From: Micromonospora tulbaghiae | Lineage (GTDB): Bacteria; Actinomycetota; Actinomycetes; Mycobacteriales; Micromonosporaceae | DNA length: 64,000 nt | Assembly: GCF_900091605.1 (NCBI RefSeq) | Contig: NZ_FMCQ01000003.1 | Location: 246,495-310,494, forward strand | Reading direction: 5' to 3' | Shown here: positions 36,634 to 45,629 of the stretch, one piece after another | How positions within the stretch are numbered: position 1 is the first letter of the stretch | How the letters are laid out: every line of letters begins with the position of its first letter | Translations under genes and position numbers: made by a program | The notes under the pieces: model-generated | The model's database searches: none | What the model saw: the letters and a program-made list of their open reading frames with translations, nothing else | What the model was told of the DNA's origin: nothing

Positions 36634-38265
36634 GTGACGCCCGAGACCTCGGCAGATACATACGACAGCCATATCCGCGCCCGAGTCATCGACTTCTTCA
36701 CCCTGGAGGGATTGCCCTGGCCGCGTCGGCTTTGGGATGTCGGCTCTTTGCTCGCTCTGGAGGAGTTGCTGGAAGCAAGCTCATGGGCACGGCACCGCGT
36801 TCTGTCCCCGGCCTCGGTGGACTGGCAGCGTCACGAACTCCTGAAAGCCATCGGGCCGGACGTCGGTCTCGGAAGTAGAGAACTGCGTGCCCAACTGACG
36901 TCGTTGCTGAAGCAACCGCTTCCAGATCCCAGCCCCGCTCACCGCCGACTGCGGGAGGTTGTCGAACATGCCCGGGGTGGCTACCTGGATCGCTGGGCCG
37001 CGGCAGCGGCCCTACCCGAGGGGCGCCGGCCCCAGCCGGAACGGCTTGCCCGTGTCATCGCGGCGCATCTGCTCGACCTCGGCTACGACGCGAGTTACCT
37101 GGCTACCTGGATCGGGCAACTCGCGCACCGGCGGGCGAGCGCCGAGGAGGTCCTACAGGGTGCTGTCGCTCTCGACAGGGCCGCGCCGCACGAATTCACC
37201 GTTCTCGTGGTTCTGGAAAGTGCTCCCGAGCGCGAGCAGGCACAAAAGCACGAGATGTGGCTCTCCGGCCGGGAGGTCGTGGATTGGCTGAAGCAACGTG
37301 GCCATCCGACCAGTGGTGTCCGGGCCGGCGGCGGATTCCTTTACCGGATGACCGCGCGGGATCCGTTCAGTGCGGCGAGCCAGGCCCGCGAATTTGTCGA
37401 GCGGATGGTGGCTCGATCGTCGTTCATGCGCGGCAACCGAGGTGGTATTCGCCCGGCCGCACACATGTGGGTCGACCAGCATCCGGACCCGATCCCCTTC
37501 GTCACCCCGGCCCGAGGTGCAGATGTCCTGTCTCTGGTGAACGAAGGGCATCTCTATCAGGTAGACGGGCAACGAACGTTGATCGACGATGCTCTGGAGC
37601 TTGCGGCGCCTGTCAACCGCGGTGTGCTCGGGCCAGCAGTCGCCGGAGCGTGGGCGGCAGTGGAATCATTGCTGTCGCACCCGGACGACCCGGCCGAAGA
37701 GCAGCGGTCAGGCAAGGCGGTCGCCGCGGATCGATTGGCGGCCATCATCGCCTGCTCATGGCCCAGAGCCGAGTTGACCGCCCTCGCGCACAGGCATCAG
37801 CCCTCGACCCCTGATGCCCTCACCGAGCAGCTGACAGCTTGCACGACCAACCGTGAGCGGGCCTCAGCGGTAGCCGATGCCCTGGCGGCCGGGAAGTCAC
37901 TCCACCTGGCCGACCGGTTCCGCCGCGACGCGGACATCGCGGCGGTGCACCGGATGCGCCGGGTTGTCGCCAGCCCGAGGGGAGAACTAGCAACCGCAGT
38001 GACGATCTTCCGCATCGGCATACGCCGTCTGTACCGGACCCGCAACATCGTGCTGCATGGTGGCTCCACCCAGGGGGTGGCGTTGAAGGCCGCCCTGCGC
38101 ATTGCTGCTCCGCTGGTGGGCGCCGGGCTGGATCGGATCACGTACGCAGCGCTTGCGGAAGGCCTAACTCCGCTCGACCTGGCCGCGCGGGCCGAGGTAG
38201 GTCTCAAGCTGGTAGGGGGCGAAACCGGTCTGAGCGTGGTCGATCTCCTTGAGCCCCGCAGGTGA
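36634..38265 (+). CDS. Orphan protein with C-terminal HEPN-like R-x4-H motif; candidate horizontally acquired effector
   Basis: About 543 residues; not recognised as any named family. The C-terminal ~120 residues are helical with R470-N-I-V-L-H475 in RRLYRTRNIVLHGG, which fits the R-x4-6-H active site of HEPN ribonucleases. The N-terminal and central parts (LEGLPWPRRLWDVGSLLALE; PAAHMWVDQHPDPIPF) show no motif I can name; no signal peptide or membrane helix. Composition is unlike its neighbours: many A- or T-ending codons, against near-universal G/C elsewhere, suggesting transfer. It is monocistronic, with its own -10 and terminator, wedged between the hut operon and the polysaccharide locus. 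HEPN proteins of this kind often serve in antiviral abortive infection; that role here is inference. Confidence 0.6.
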   Translation: MTPETSADTYDSHIRARVIDFFTLEGLPWPRRLWDVGSLLALEELLEASSWARHRVLSPASVDWQRHELLKAIGPDVGLGSRELRAQLTSLLKQPLPDPSPAHRRLREVVEHARGGYLDRWAAAAALPEGRRPQPERLARVIAAHLLDLGYDASYLATWIGQLAHRRASAEEVLQGAVALDRAAPHEFTVLVVLESAPEREQAQKHEMWLSGREVVDWLKQRGHPTSGVRAGGGFLYRMTARDPFSAASQAREFVERMVARSSFMRGNRGGIRPAAHMWVDQHPDPIPFVTPARGADVLSLVNEGHLYQVDGQRTLIDDALELAAPVNRGVLGPAVAGAWAAVESLLSHPDDPAEEQRSGKAVAADRLAAIIACSWPRAELTALAHRHQPSTPDALTEQLTACTTNRERASAVADALAAGKSLHLADRFRRDADIAAVHRMRRVVASPRGELATAVTIFRIGIRRLYRTRNIVLHGGSTQGVALKAALRIAAPLVGAGLDRITYAALAEGLTPLDLAARAEVGLKLVGGETGLSVVDLLEPRR

Positions 38266-38290
38266 CCTGAGAATCAAACTGACCAAGCAA

Positions 38291-38320
38291 GAGGGCCCCG
38301 GCCAATTGGCGGGGGCCCCT
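38291..38320 (+). terminator. Terminator of the HEPN-like gene
   Basis: G+C-rich inverted repeat GAGGGCCCCGGCC / GGCGGGGGCCCC around an AATT loop, 25 bases after the stop. The stretch from here to 38490 contains no gene I can support. Confidence 0.65.
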
Positions 38321-38490
38321 GCAATGCTGAGACGAGTATACACAGGCCTTGGAGATCGGTGGGCTCAAGAGATGAAACTTGCCCAGGGCGCCTTGTCGTC
38401 GCCGTGATGGAATTTCAGGCACGAACGAGGTTGAACAGCCGATGTCGGCGCTGACGAACGCGGGCGGCAAGCTCGCGAGCGTGCTCTCTG

Positions 38491-38521
38491 TATGATCCCG
38501 CACGGCGGGTGAGCAGAGGAG
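38491..38521 (+). promoter_or_regulatory. -10 TATGAT and ribosome-binding site of the kinase-remnant membrane protein
   Basis: TATGAT at 38491-38496 is followed by AGGAG at 38517-38521, six bases before ATG 38528. No good -35 was found. Confidence 0.45.
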
Positions 38522-38527
38522 TGGGGC

Positions 38528-39730
38528 ATGCAGCCGGAAGGTCCGTACAGGTTCACCGAGGTGCTGGGCGAGTGCCAGGTCGGCAGGGCCTGGGCCGCGC
38601 TCGACGGGCAGGACCGCGCCCTGACCGTGGCGGTTCTGGACGGCGCCGCAGCCGGTGACCAGCGCTGGCGCGAGGCGTTCACCAACGCGGCGAACGTGCT
38701 GGCCCAGACGCCCGGCGGCCACCGGTACGTGAACTCCGACTTCGCTGCCGGCCAGCCCTGGGTGGCGTACCCGTCCGAAGAGGACGGCGCGGCCGAGCGG
38801 CTGTTCCGCAGCCTGGGCATGGACTACCAGCGCATCGCCACCGCCGAGATCCTCCCGCCGCCCCCGCCGGTGTCCGCGCCGCCGCAGCAGGTCTCGTCGC
38901 CGCCGCAGTTGCCGTGGAGCCCGCAGCCGTGGGCGATGACGCCGCAGCAGCCGGTCTCCGGCGCGCCCGTCTCGTCCGGCGCGCCCGTGTCACCCGGCAT
39001 GCCGGTGTCGCCGGGCATGCCGGTGCCGGCGATCCCGGCCCAGGCCACCGCCCCGGATCCGCTCGTGCCGACCGGCGGTCCCCGGATCGCACCGGTCGCC
39101 CGCCCGCCCAAGAGCCGTACCGGGCTGTGGATCGGGGGCCTGGTCATGGCGGCGGTGCTGGCCGGCGGCGCCGGTCTGCTGGCCGGACGGTCGCTCGCCG
39201 ACGGCGGCGAACCGTCCACTCCGGCTGCCAGCGCCTCCCCGGCGCTCTACGAGGCCACCCAGCAGTCGCTGAACAAGGCGAAGTTCGACGCCACGCTCAT
39301 GCCGCTCGCCGAGCCGTGGCTCGACGGGGTGGGCGGCTGCGCGATCAACACGGAGAAGAGCGGTCCCGGGCTCGCCGCGGGCGAGAAGCAGCACGTCTTC
39401 TGCCGCTACCTGGGCGTGTCCCTGCACTTCGCCGAGTACGAGTCGGCCGAGAAGAAGGAGGCGGCGCGCGCCTTCCGCCAGCAGATGGGCATCATCGGCC
39501 GCGCGCTCGCGCCGGGCATGCGGGAGGCCGGACCGGCCACCGGCGGCGTCAGCGGGGCGCAGGGCAGCTACGTCGAGTACGCCGGCAACGGCCAGGACGG
39601 CCGTCCGGTGTGCGGCATCTGGTGGGGCCGCGACGACAACACCAGCGCCATCTACATGGAGACGCCGTGCGGGGCCGGGCTCGGCGGCAACTGGGACGCC
39701 CTGCGCGACCTCTGGCAGCGCCACAGCTAA
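38528..39730 (+). CDS. Single-pass membrane protein with a kinase-N-lobe-like start and an extracellular domain
   Basis: 400 residues, function unknown. Residues 1-95 (PYRFTEVLGECQVGRAWAAL; ALTVAVLDG) resemble the glycine loop and beta-3 strand of Ser/Thr kinases, but the ATP-binding Lys is absent and no catalytic lobe follows. Then a Pro-rich low-complexity linker with repeated SPGMPV, a membrane helix (about 199-220), and a C-terminal domain with conserved cysteines (GGCAIN, HVFCRYLG, RPVCGIWWG, ETPCGAG). The stop codon overlaps that of the convergent glycosyltransferase. A sensor or wall-associated role is a guess. Confidence 0.7.
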   Translation: MQPEGPYRFTEVLGECQVGRAWAALDGQDRALTVAVLDGAAAGDQRWREAFTNAANVLAQTPGGHRYVNSDFAAGQPWVAYPSEEDGAAERLFRSLGMDYQRIATAEILPPPPPVSAPPQQVSSPPQLPWSPQPWAMTPQQPVSGAPVSSGAPVSPGMPVSPGMPVPAIPAQATAPDPLVPTGGPRIAPVARPPKSRTGLWIGGLVMAAVLAGGAGLLAGRSLADGGEPSTPAASASPALYEATQQSLNKAKFDATLMPLAEPWLDGVGGCAINTEKSGPGLAAGEKQHVFCRYLGVSLHFAEYESAEKKEAARAFRQQMGIIGRALAPGMREAGPATGGVSGAQGSYVEYAGNGQDGRPVCGIWWGRDDNTSAIYMETPCGAGLGGNWDALRDLWQRHS

Positions 39731-41412
39731 CGGACGCGGGCGCCGTTCGGCGGGGGCACCAGGCAGACGTCGCTGCCCTTGGTGACGCCCGCCGCCAGGT
39801 CGAAGCGGACCACGCGCGCCCCGCCGAACTGCCGCTCGGTGACCGCCACGCCGCTGCCGCCGAGCCGCACGATGACGTCCCGGTTGGCCCCGTCGGCCCA
39901 GTCGGTGGCCTGGAACAACCAAACCCGGGACCGCCCGGGCAGCAGCGTCGACACGGTCTGCTTCGGACACCCGCCGGGGCCGGCGGCGACCACGTAGGCG
40001 TCCGCCGCCGGGCCGTACCAGGCCTGGGCGTTCCACGAGACGGTGGTGGCCAGCACCAGGTCACCCGGGCGGCGCTTGTCCTCCAGGTAGCTCAGCGCGC
40101 CCCGGTAGTCGACCGCGTTGGCGCCGCCGCCCTGGGCGAAGGCCCGCGCCGGATGCACAGTCGCCACCACGGCGGTGGCCAGCTGCGGAACGGCGAGCGC
40201 CAGCAGGAGCACCACCCCGACCACCCACCTGACCCGGGCGGGCAGGCCGGCCCGCAGCGGCGGCGGTGCGACGGCGAGCGCAGTGACCAGCATGCACGCC
40301 GGCACCGCGTAGAGCGCCAGCCGGCCGTTGAACGGGTAGACCGACACCGCCGCGCCGGCCAGCCCGGCCGCCAGCGGGGTGAGCAGGACCAGCACCGCCA
40401 CTGTGGAGAGCCGGCGCAGCCCGGCGGCCGTGCCCAGCACCAGCAGCGGCACGACGACCCACGCCGACCAGGCGACGAACGGCACCGTGGCGAGACTCCG
40501 GTACGTCGCCGCGAGCCATTCCACAGTGGCCGCCAGGTCGGTGAGCGAGTGCGCCGGGTAGATCGACTTCGCCCGCCAGTACGCGGCGAGCTGCGGGTCG
40601 GCCAGTCCCGGCGCCAGGAACAGCACGTACACCACGAGCGCGACCACGCCCCAGGCCGGCGCCGGGGCGAGGAACCGGCCCAGCTCACGCCACCTGCTCG
40701 CCCGTGGGCGGTCCGGGCGGGACAGCGCGTACCCGGCCAGCAGCACGCCGAGCGCGCCGGTGACCGGAATGGACAGCGTGCTGACGAACGCCATGGCCGC
40801 CGCGGCCGACCAGAACACCGCCGACCCGGCCCAGGTCGGGCCCGTCCCGACGAGCAGCAGCGCCAGGCCGACCACGAGCGTGACGCCGAACGCCTCGGCG
40901 CTGTACTGCTTCAGCTCGTTGGAGTAGCCGATCAGGAACGGCGCGACGGCGACCAGCAGCAGCGCCGCCAGCGCGGCGAGCGGCGGCAGGAGTGCCCGGC
41001 CGAGCCACGCCACGAGCGGCAGCAGCGCCAGCCCGAACAGCAGCGGCACCAGCCGGAGCGCCCGCTCACCGTCGCCGAACTGCTCGAACGCGAACCGTTC
41101 CAGCCACAGCCAGCCGGGCGGCGCCGACTGGCTGAACGCCAGCGGCTGCAACAGGTCCAGGTAGCCGCGCTCCCGGATGTTGTGCGCGACGTACAGCTCG
41201 TCGCTCCAGAAGCTGCGCGCGTACGCCCACTGCCGGATCCGCAGCACGGCACCGAAGGCGACCAGCAGGCCCGCCACGGACCAGTACGGGGACCGGCTCA
41301 GCCGCTCCCACGCCACCGCGACGACAGCCGCCGGCGTGCCCGGCCGCGACGGCACCGGCGTCGCCGACGCGGGCGCCATCGAGGGGGAGAAGGCCGGGCG
41401 TGTCACGGACAC
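39727..41412 (-). CDS. GT-C fold membrane glycosyltransferase (GT39/ArnT-like)
   Basis: 561 residues with about a dozen hydrophobic helices. The first extracytoplasmic loop carries RSFWSDELYVAHNI, the D-E acidic pair typical of polyprenyl-phosphate-sugar-using GT-C enzymes; a soluble C-terminal domain (about 440-561) follows the helices. It would transfer a sugar from a lipid carrier outside the membrane, consistent with decoration of the polysaccharide made by this locus. GTG 41412 lies six bases after TACCGT, so it has its own leaderless promoter, apart from the operon upstream. Confidence 0.85.
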   Translation of the reverse strand: MSVTRPAFSPSMAPASATPVPSRPGTPAAVVAVAWERLSRSPYWSVAGLLVAFGAVLRIRQWAYARSFWSDELYVAHNIRERGYLDLLQPLAFSQSAPPGWLWLERFAFEQFGDGERALRLVPLLFGLALLPLVAWLGRALLPPLAALAALLLVAVAPFLIGYSNELKQYSAEAFGVTLVVGLALLLVGTGPTWAGSAVFWSAAAAMAFVSTLSIPVTGALGVLLAGYALSRPDRPRASRWRELGRFLAPAPAWGVVALVVYVLFLAPGLADPQLAAYWRAKSIYPAHSLTDLAATVEWLAATYRSLATVPFVAWSAWVVVPLLVLGTAAGLRRLSTVAVLVLLTPLAAGLAGAAVSVYPFNGRLALYAVPACMLVTALAVAPPPLRAGLPARVRWVVGVVLLLALAVPQLATAVVATVHPARAFAQGGGANAVDYRGALSYLEDKRRPGDLVLATTVSWNAQAWYGPAADAYVVAAGPGGCPKQTVSTLLPGRSRVWLFQATDWADGANRDVIVRLGGSGVAVTERQFGGARVVRFDLAAGVTKGSDVCLVPPPNGARVR

Positions 41413-41418
41413 GGCGAG

Positions 41419-41424
41419 ACGGTA
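41419..41424 (-). promoter_or_regulatory. -10 hexamer TACCGT of the GT-C gene (leaderless)
   Basis: TACCGT on the minus strand with a six-base gap to GTG 41412; CTGACA about 15 bases further up may serve as -35. Confidence 0.5.
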
Positions 41425-41466
41425 TCAAAGCGTCATTCATGTCAGCGGCCCCGCGACCGCCCTCGA

Positions 41467-42306
41467 TCACTGCCCGTGCGGGTCCGGAGTGGACGCGGTG
41501 GACGGAACCGCCGTGCCGACCAGGCCGGCGGCCCGGCGGTGCCGGCGTGCCGGTCGCGGCAGGCCGACCAGGAACTCCGGGAACATGCCGAAGAACGTCC
41601 GGGCACTGCGCAGCTCCAGCGTGTGCGCCCGGGACCAGCGCACCGAGTTGGTGGCGCGGGCCCAGTGGTGGGTCCACCGCACGTCACCGAGCACCGCCAC
41701 CGGCAGTCCGTGCCGCCAGGCGCGCAGCCCCAGCTCGTGGTCCTCGTAGTAGAGGAAGAACCGCTCGTTCCACCCGCCCAGTTCGGTGACGTCGGCGGTC
41801 CGTCCGGCCACCGCCGCGCCCATCACCCACGCGACGTGGCGCGTCTCGCCGGGCGCGGCCACCAGCCGGTACGAGGCGTGCAGCCGGGACAGCGGCCACA
41901 CCTTGCGGTTGCCGAGTTTCGCCGTCGCGTACGGGAAGCCACGCCCGTTGGCCTGCGGCGTGCCGTCGGTGCCGAGCAGTTGCGGCGCGACCAGGCCGCC
42001 GTGGCCGTCCAGGTACCGGGCCAGCGCGTCCAGGCCGTCCGGGTGTACCTCCAGGTCCGGGTTGGCGAACAGCACGTACCGGCCGGTCGCCTGGCGCAGG
42101 GCGACGTTGTTGGCGCGGGAGAAGCCGACATTCTCCGGCAGCCGGATCACCCGCGCGCCCAGCTCCTCGGCGACCGCCGCCGAGTCGTCGGTCGAGGCGT
42201 TGTCGACCACCAGCCACTCGTACGGCTTCGGCCCGCGCCAGCAGCGGCGCAGCGTGTCCGCCGAGTGGTAGGTGACCGTCACCACGGTCCACGGCTGTGC
42301 CGTCAT
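41467..42306 (-). CDS. GT2 family glycosyltransferase (rhamnosyltransferase-like)
   Basis: 279 residues. GT-A fold: TVVTVTYHSADTLRRC start, VVDNASTDDSA nucleotide loop, NVGFSRANNVAL, FANPDLEVHPDG (DxD-equivalent), and the acceptor-side GGWNERFFLYYEDHEL with the catalytic ED. This architecture matches WbbL-type rhamnosyltransferases, fitting the rml genes in the locus. The ATG overlaps the preceding stop by one base (TGATG). Last gene of the polysaccharide operon. Confidence 0.9.
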   Translation of the reverse strand: MTAQPWTVVTVTYHSADTLRRCWRGPKPYEWLVVDNASTDDSAAVAEELGARVIRLPENVGFSRANNVALRQATGRYVLFANPDLEVHPDGLDALARYLDGHGGLVAPQLLGTDGTPQANGRGFPYATAKLGNRKVWPLSRLHASYRLVAAPGETRHVAWVMGAAVAGRTADVTELGGWNERFFLYYEDHELGLRAWRHGLPVAVLGDVRWTHHWARATNSVRWSRAHTLELRSARTFFGMFPEFLVGLPRPARRHRRAAGLVGTAVPSTASTPDPHGQ

Positions 42307-43217
42307 CACGCCCTCCGTGCGGTCAGGTAGCCGAGCAGGGACGCGAACCCGAACCGCCGGCCGGTCCAGCGACGGCGGGCCGCCGGACCCTCGGCCAGCC
42401 CGCGTCCGATGCCGCGCAGGAACGGCCGCAGCAGGCCCTGCCGGGCGCGCCGGGCGGCGAGCGCGAGGTGCGCCAGCGCCAGCACCGGCACCGCCACGAG
42501 CAGCAGCGGCCAGGTGAACGTGCGGGACGCGACCAGCAGCCGGTTGCGGGCCAGCAGGAACGCCCGGAATCCCTGCAACCGGTCGTCGCCGTCCACGCTG
42601 TGCCCGCCCGCGTGCGGCAGCACCACGTCCAGCCCGCGCGTGCGCAGCCCCGAGGCGTAGAGCCGGAACGCCAGGTCGGCGTCCTCGCCCCAGGCGAACA
42701 GGTGCTCGTCGAAGCCGCCGAAGCGCCGGTACAGCGCCGTCGGGAAGACCGCCGCGCCGCCGGACGGGCCGAGCGGGGCCCGGCCCGTCGTGGCTCGCCT
42801 GTCGATGAACAGCGACACCGGGTTCAGGTCGATGCCCACGTACTCGCCGCCGTGCATGGCCAGGCCGACAGCGATCGGGGCGTCCGGGTCGGCGGCGGCG
42901 CAGATCCGGGCCAGCGCGTCGTCGGGCAGCCACACGTCCGGGTTCAGCAGCATCAGGTGGCTCGTGGTGACCGTTGCCGCCGCCCGGTTGCAGCCGGCCG
43001 CGAAACCCGGGTTCGTGGCGTCGGGCAGGTACGCGTACCGGTCGGCGGGCAGGTGCCCGGCGATCACCTCGGCGCACCCGTCGGACGGCCAGTTGTCCGC
43101 GAAGACGAACCGGACCGGCAGGTCACCGGCGCTGCGTACCCAGGTCGGCAGCGTCTCGGCGAGCATGCCGGCGGACCGGTAGAGGACGGTGACCACGGTG
43201 AGGCCGTCGAACGTCAT
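42306..43217 (-). CDS. GT2 family glycosyltransferase
   Basis: 303 residues. GT2 motifs: LTVVTVLYRSAGML, FADNWPSDGCAEV, NPGFAAGCNRAA, LLNPDVWLPDDAL and FGGFDEHLFAWGEDADLAF. A hydrophobic, positively charged C-terminal region (WPLLLVAVPVLALAHLAL) probably tethers it to the membrane. Overlaps the polymerase gene stop (ATGA). Donor and acceptor unknown. Confidence 0.9.
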   Translation of the reverse strand: MTFDGLTVVTVLYRSAGMLAETLPTWVRSAGDLPVRFVFADNWPSDGCAEVIAGHLPADRYAYLPDATNPGFAAGCNRAAATVTTSHLMLLNPDVWLPDDALARICAAADPDAPIAVGLAMHGGEYVGIDLNPVSLFIDRRATTGRAPLGPSGGAAVFPTALYRRFGGFDEHLFAWGEDADLAFRLYASGLRTRGLDVVLPHAGGHSVDGDDRLQGFRAFLLARNRLLVASRTFTWPLLLVAVPVLALAHLALAARRARQGLLRPFLRGIGRGLAEGPAARRRWTGRRFGFASLLGYLTARRA

Positions 43218-44548
43218 GCCGCGCTCCTGCCCAGCCGGTGCAGCACCCAGAGGCCGGGCACCAGGCTCAGCCAGGTCGGGTAGATCAGCGGATACAGCTC
43301 GTAGACGCCGAACAGCGCGAAGTAGACGACGAACGCCCGCGCCAGCTGCCCGGCCGGCGCACGGGAGAACTCGAACCACCGTTCGGTGGCGCCCACCGCC
43401 AGCCCCAGCGCGGCCAGGAAGAACACCGCGCCCAGCGGGCCGTAGTCGAGCAGCGGGATGGCCACGAACGTGGCCGTGTTCATCAGGTACGGCTGGCTGA
43501 GCTGGGACGTCAGCCCGTACAGGTCCGCCTTGCCGACGATCGGCTCGACGCGGGAGCCGAGGAACGTCAGCGAGTACGTGCCGTACCGCGGCTCCAGGTG
43601 CTCCCGCTGTGACCACACCCGCCCGAACGTCTCGGTGGACGAACTCAGCGACAGATCCAGCGACCCGGCGCTGCTGGCCAGCGCGTTGCTGCCGTAGCGG
43701 GCCCGGAACTCGGTCTCGAACGCGCCGGTGCCGGCCATGGTGCGCTGCCCGCCGAGGAACACCGCCGCGCCGAGCGCCACCGCGCCGATCAGCAGCACCA
43801 CCGGTGTACGCGCGGCCAGGAACGACGCGGCCCGTCCCCGGGTACGCCGTACCGACAGCGCCGCGATCAGCGCGGGCGCGATGCCCACCAGCACCGAGTT
43901 CTTGCTCGCGCCGAGCGCCGCCCCGACGGTGAAGACAGCCGTCAGCGCGTAGTAGACCGGCAGCGCCCGGCCACGCGCGGACAACGCGCGCAGCAGCGAC
44001 ACCGCCATGCCGAGCGTCCACGCCTCGGACAGCAGCCCGATGACCAGGTTCGACTGCTCGCGCAGCACCTGCCGGGCGGCGTCCGGGTTGTCGGCGAGCA
44101 GCGGCGGCACAGTGCCCCGGAACCGGATCGCCGCGGTCACCACAGCGACGCCGAGCAGCACGAACAGGTACGTCAGCAGGCGGCGCTCGGACGGCCAGGA
44201 CAGCGCCGGACGGGACCGGTCGCCGTCCTCGTCCCGCCTGTCGATCAGCCGCCGGCCCACCGCCCAGGCCAGCAGGAAGACCGTCACGTAACCGGCGAGC
44301 ACCGGCAGCACGCCGCGACCGGCCCAGGAGTCGTACGGGCCGGGCAGCACCCGCACGGCGAGCAGCGCGGCGGTCCAGACGGCGGCGCAGGCCGCGAGCG
44401 CCCACATCCGCAGTCGCGCGGCGAGCAGCGTGCCGACCGCCAGCGCGAGCGCCACGGCGATCCCGGCGTCGAGCGTGGCCAGCAGCAGGGCCGCGCCCAG
44501 CGCGAACGGGACTCCGACCGACCAGAGGCGTCGCTCAGCGGCTGGCAC
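43214..44548 (-). CDS. wzy: Wzy-type polysaccharide polymerase / O-antigen polymerase-like membrane protein
   Basis: 444 residues with about 11-12 membrane helices and a large extracytoplasmic loop (about 270-335, SNALASSAGSLDLSLSSSTE), the topology of Wzy polymerases. Primary sequence of Wzy is poorly conserved, so the call rests on topology and context (flippase, chain-length protein, glycosyltransferases). Overlaps the GT4 gene upstream by 14 bp and the GT2 gene downstream by four. Confidence 0.75.
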   Translation of the reverse strand: MPAAERRLWSVGVPFALGAALLLATLDAGIAVALALAVGTLLAARLRMWALAACAAVWTAALLAVRVLPGPYDSWAGRGVLPVLAGYVTVFLLAWAVGRRLIDRRDEDGDRSRPALSWPSERRLLTYLFVLLGVAVVTAAIRFRGTVPPLLADNPDAARQVLREQSNLVIGLLSEAWTLGMAVSLLRALSARGRALPVYYALTAVFTVGAALGASKNSVLVGIAPALIAALSVRRTRGRAASFLAARTPVVLLIGAVALGAAVFLGGQRTMAGTGAFETEFRARYGSNALASSAGSLDLSLSSSTETFGRVWSQREHLEPRYGTYSLTFLGSRVEPIVGKADLYGLTSQLSQPYLMNTATFVAIPLLDYGPLGAVFFLAALGLAVGATERWFEFSRAPAGQLARAFVVYFALFGVYELYPLIYPTWLSLVPGLWVLHRLGRSAA

Positions 44549-45629
44549 GGGCGACCGTCCGGTACAGGTCGTGCCAGTTGTCCACGCATCCGTCGAACGA
44601 GTGCCGGTCCGCGTACTGCCGGGCCAGCTCGCGCCGCCGCTCGTCCCACGCGGCCGGGTCGGTGGCCGTCCGCACGGCGGCGGCCAGCGCCTGCGGCGTC
44701 AGCTCCGCCCGGTACGCGAGCACGCCGTCGCCGGCGGCGGTGACCTCGGTCAGGCCGCCCGCGCCGGAGTGCACCACCGGCACGCCGAGCGACATCGCCT
44801 CCAGCGCGCTGCGCCCGAACGCCTCCACCCGGGACGGCACCAGCAGGCAGTGCAGCCGCTGCAGGAACGGCGCGGCGTCGACGCGGCCGACCAGATGCAG
44901 GTTCGGCCGCTCCTCGACGTCGACGGTGCCCGCGCCGGCCACCAGGAACTCCACGTCCGGCAGCGCCGCGGCGACGCCCGCCAGCAGGTCGGCGCCCTTC
45001 TCCCGTTCCAGCCGGCCGAGGAAACCGACCCGCACCGGGCCGTCCGGCGCGAGGCCGCCGGTGTCGGTCACCTGCGGCCAGATGGCGGGCAGCGGGTTCG
45101 GGATCACGCGCACGTCGCGGATCCGCCCGCGTACCCGGAGCTCGTGGGCCTCGAAGTCGGAGACCGCGACCGTCGCGTGCGGCCGCAGCCGCCGGAACAT
45201 CAGGTCCGTGCTGATGTTGGCCTGCACCGCGGCCTTCGCGCGCAGCGTCTCCGCCGTGTCGCGGTACTGCCAGAGACTGTTGTGCAGCGTCACCACGAGC
45301 GGCGTGCGGCGCCCCCGCACGCCCAGCCCGGCGCGGGCGTGCATCGCGGCGGAGAGCAGGTGTGCGCTCACCACGTCCGGCCGCAGCTCCTCGACGAGCG
45401 CGCGGATGCCGCGCGCGTACCGGAGGTCCACCCGCTTCGCCGCGCCCAGCGGACACCACGGCACGCCCGCGTCCCGCAACGCCGCCGCGACCTCGTCGTC
45501 AGGCGTGGCGGCGACCACGTCGACGCCACGGGACGCGAGCGCCGGCAGCATCTCGATCAGGAAGCGCTCGGCGCCGCCGAGCTGCCGCCGCCCCGACCCG
45601 CCGGTGGTGCAGACGAACAGCACCCTCAT
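44535..45629 (-). CDS. GT4 family glycosyltransferase
   Basis: 364 residues, GT-B fold. N-terminal domain: MRVLFVCTTGGSGRRQLGGAE. C-terminal Rossmann domain: VGFLGRLEREKGADLL (donor Lys loop) and the E-x7-E motif in EAFGRSALEAMSLGVPVV. A retaining transferase using a nucleotide sugar in the cytoplasm. ATG 45629 overlaps the stop of the upstream GT2 gene (ATGA). Confidence 0.92.
   Translation of the reverse strand: MRVLFVCTTGGSGRRQLGGAERFLIEMLPALASRGVDVVAATPDDEVAAALRDAGVPWCPLGAAKRVDLRYARGIRALVEELRPDVVSAHLLSAAMHARAGLGVRGRRTPLVVTLHNSLWQYRDTAETLRAKAAVQANISTDLMFRRLRPHATVAVSDFEAHELRVRGRIRDVRVIPNPLPAIWPQVTDTGGLAPDGPVRVGFLGRLEREKGADLLAGVAAALPDVEFLVAGAGTVDVEERPNLHLVGRVDAAPFLQRLHCLLVPSRVEAFGRSALEAMSLGVPVVHSGAGGLTEVTAAGDGVLAYRAELTPQALAAAVRTATDPAAWDERRRELARQYADRHSFDGCVDNWHDLYRTVARASR

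Noticed and set aside
38321..38527. Small ORFs after the HEPN-like gene, including a 17-codon frame ending near 38494
   Set aside because: No ribosome-binding site, domain or coding bias; treated as intergenic.
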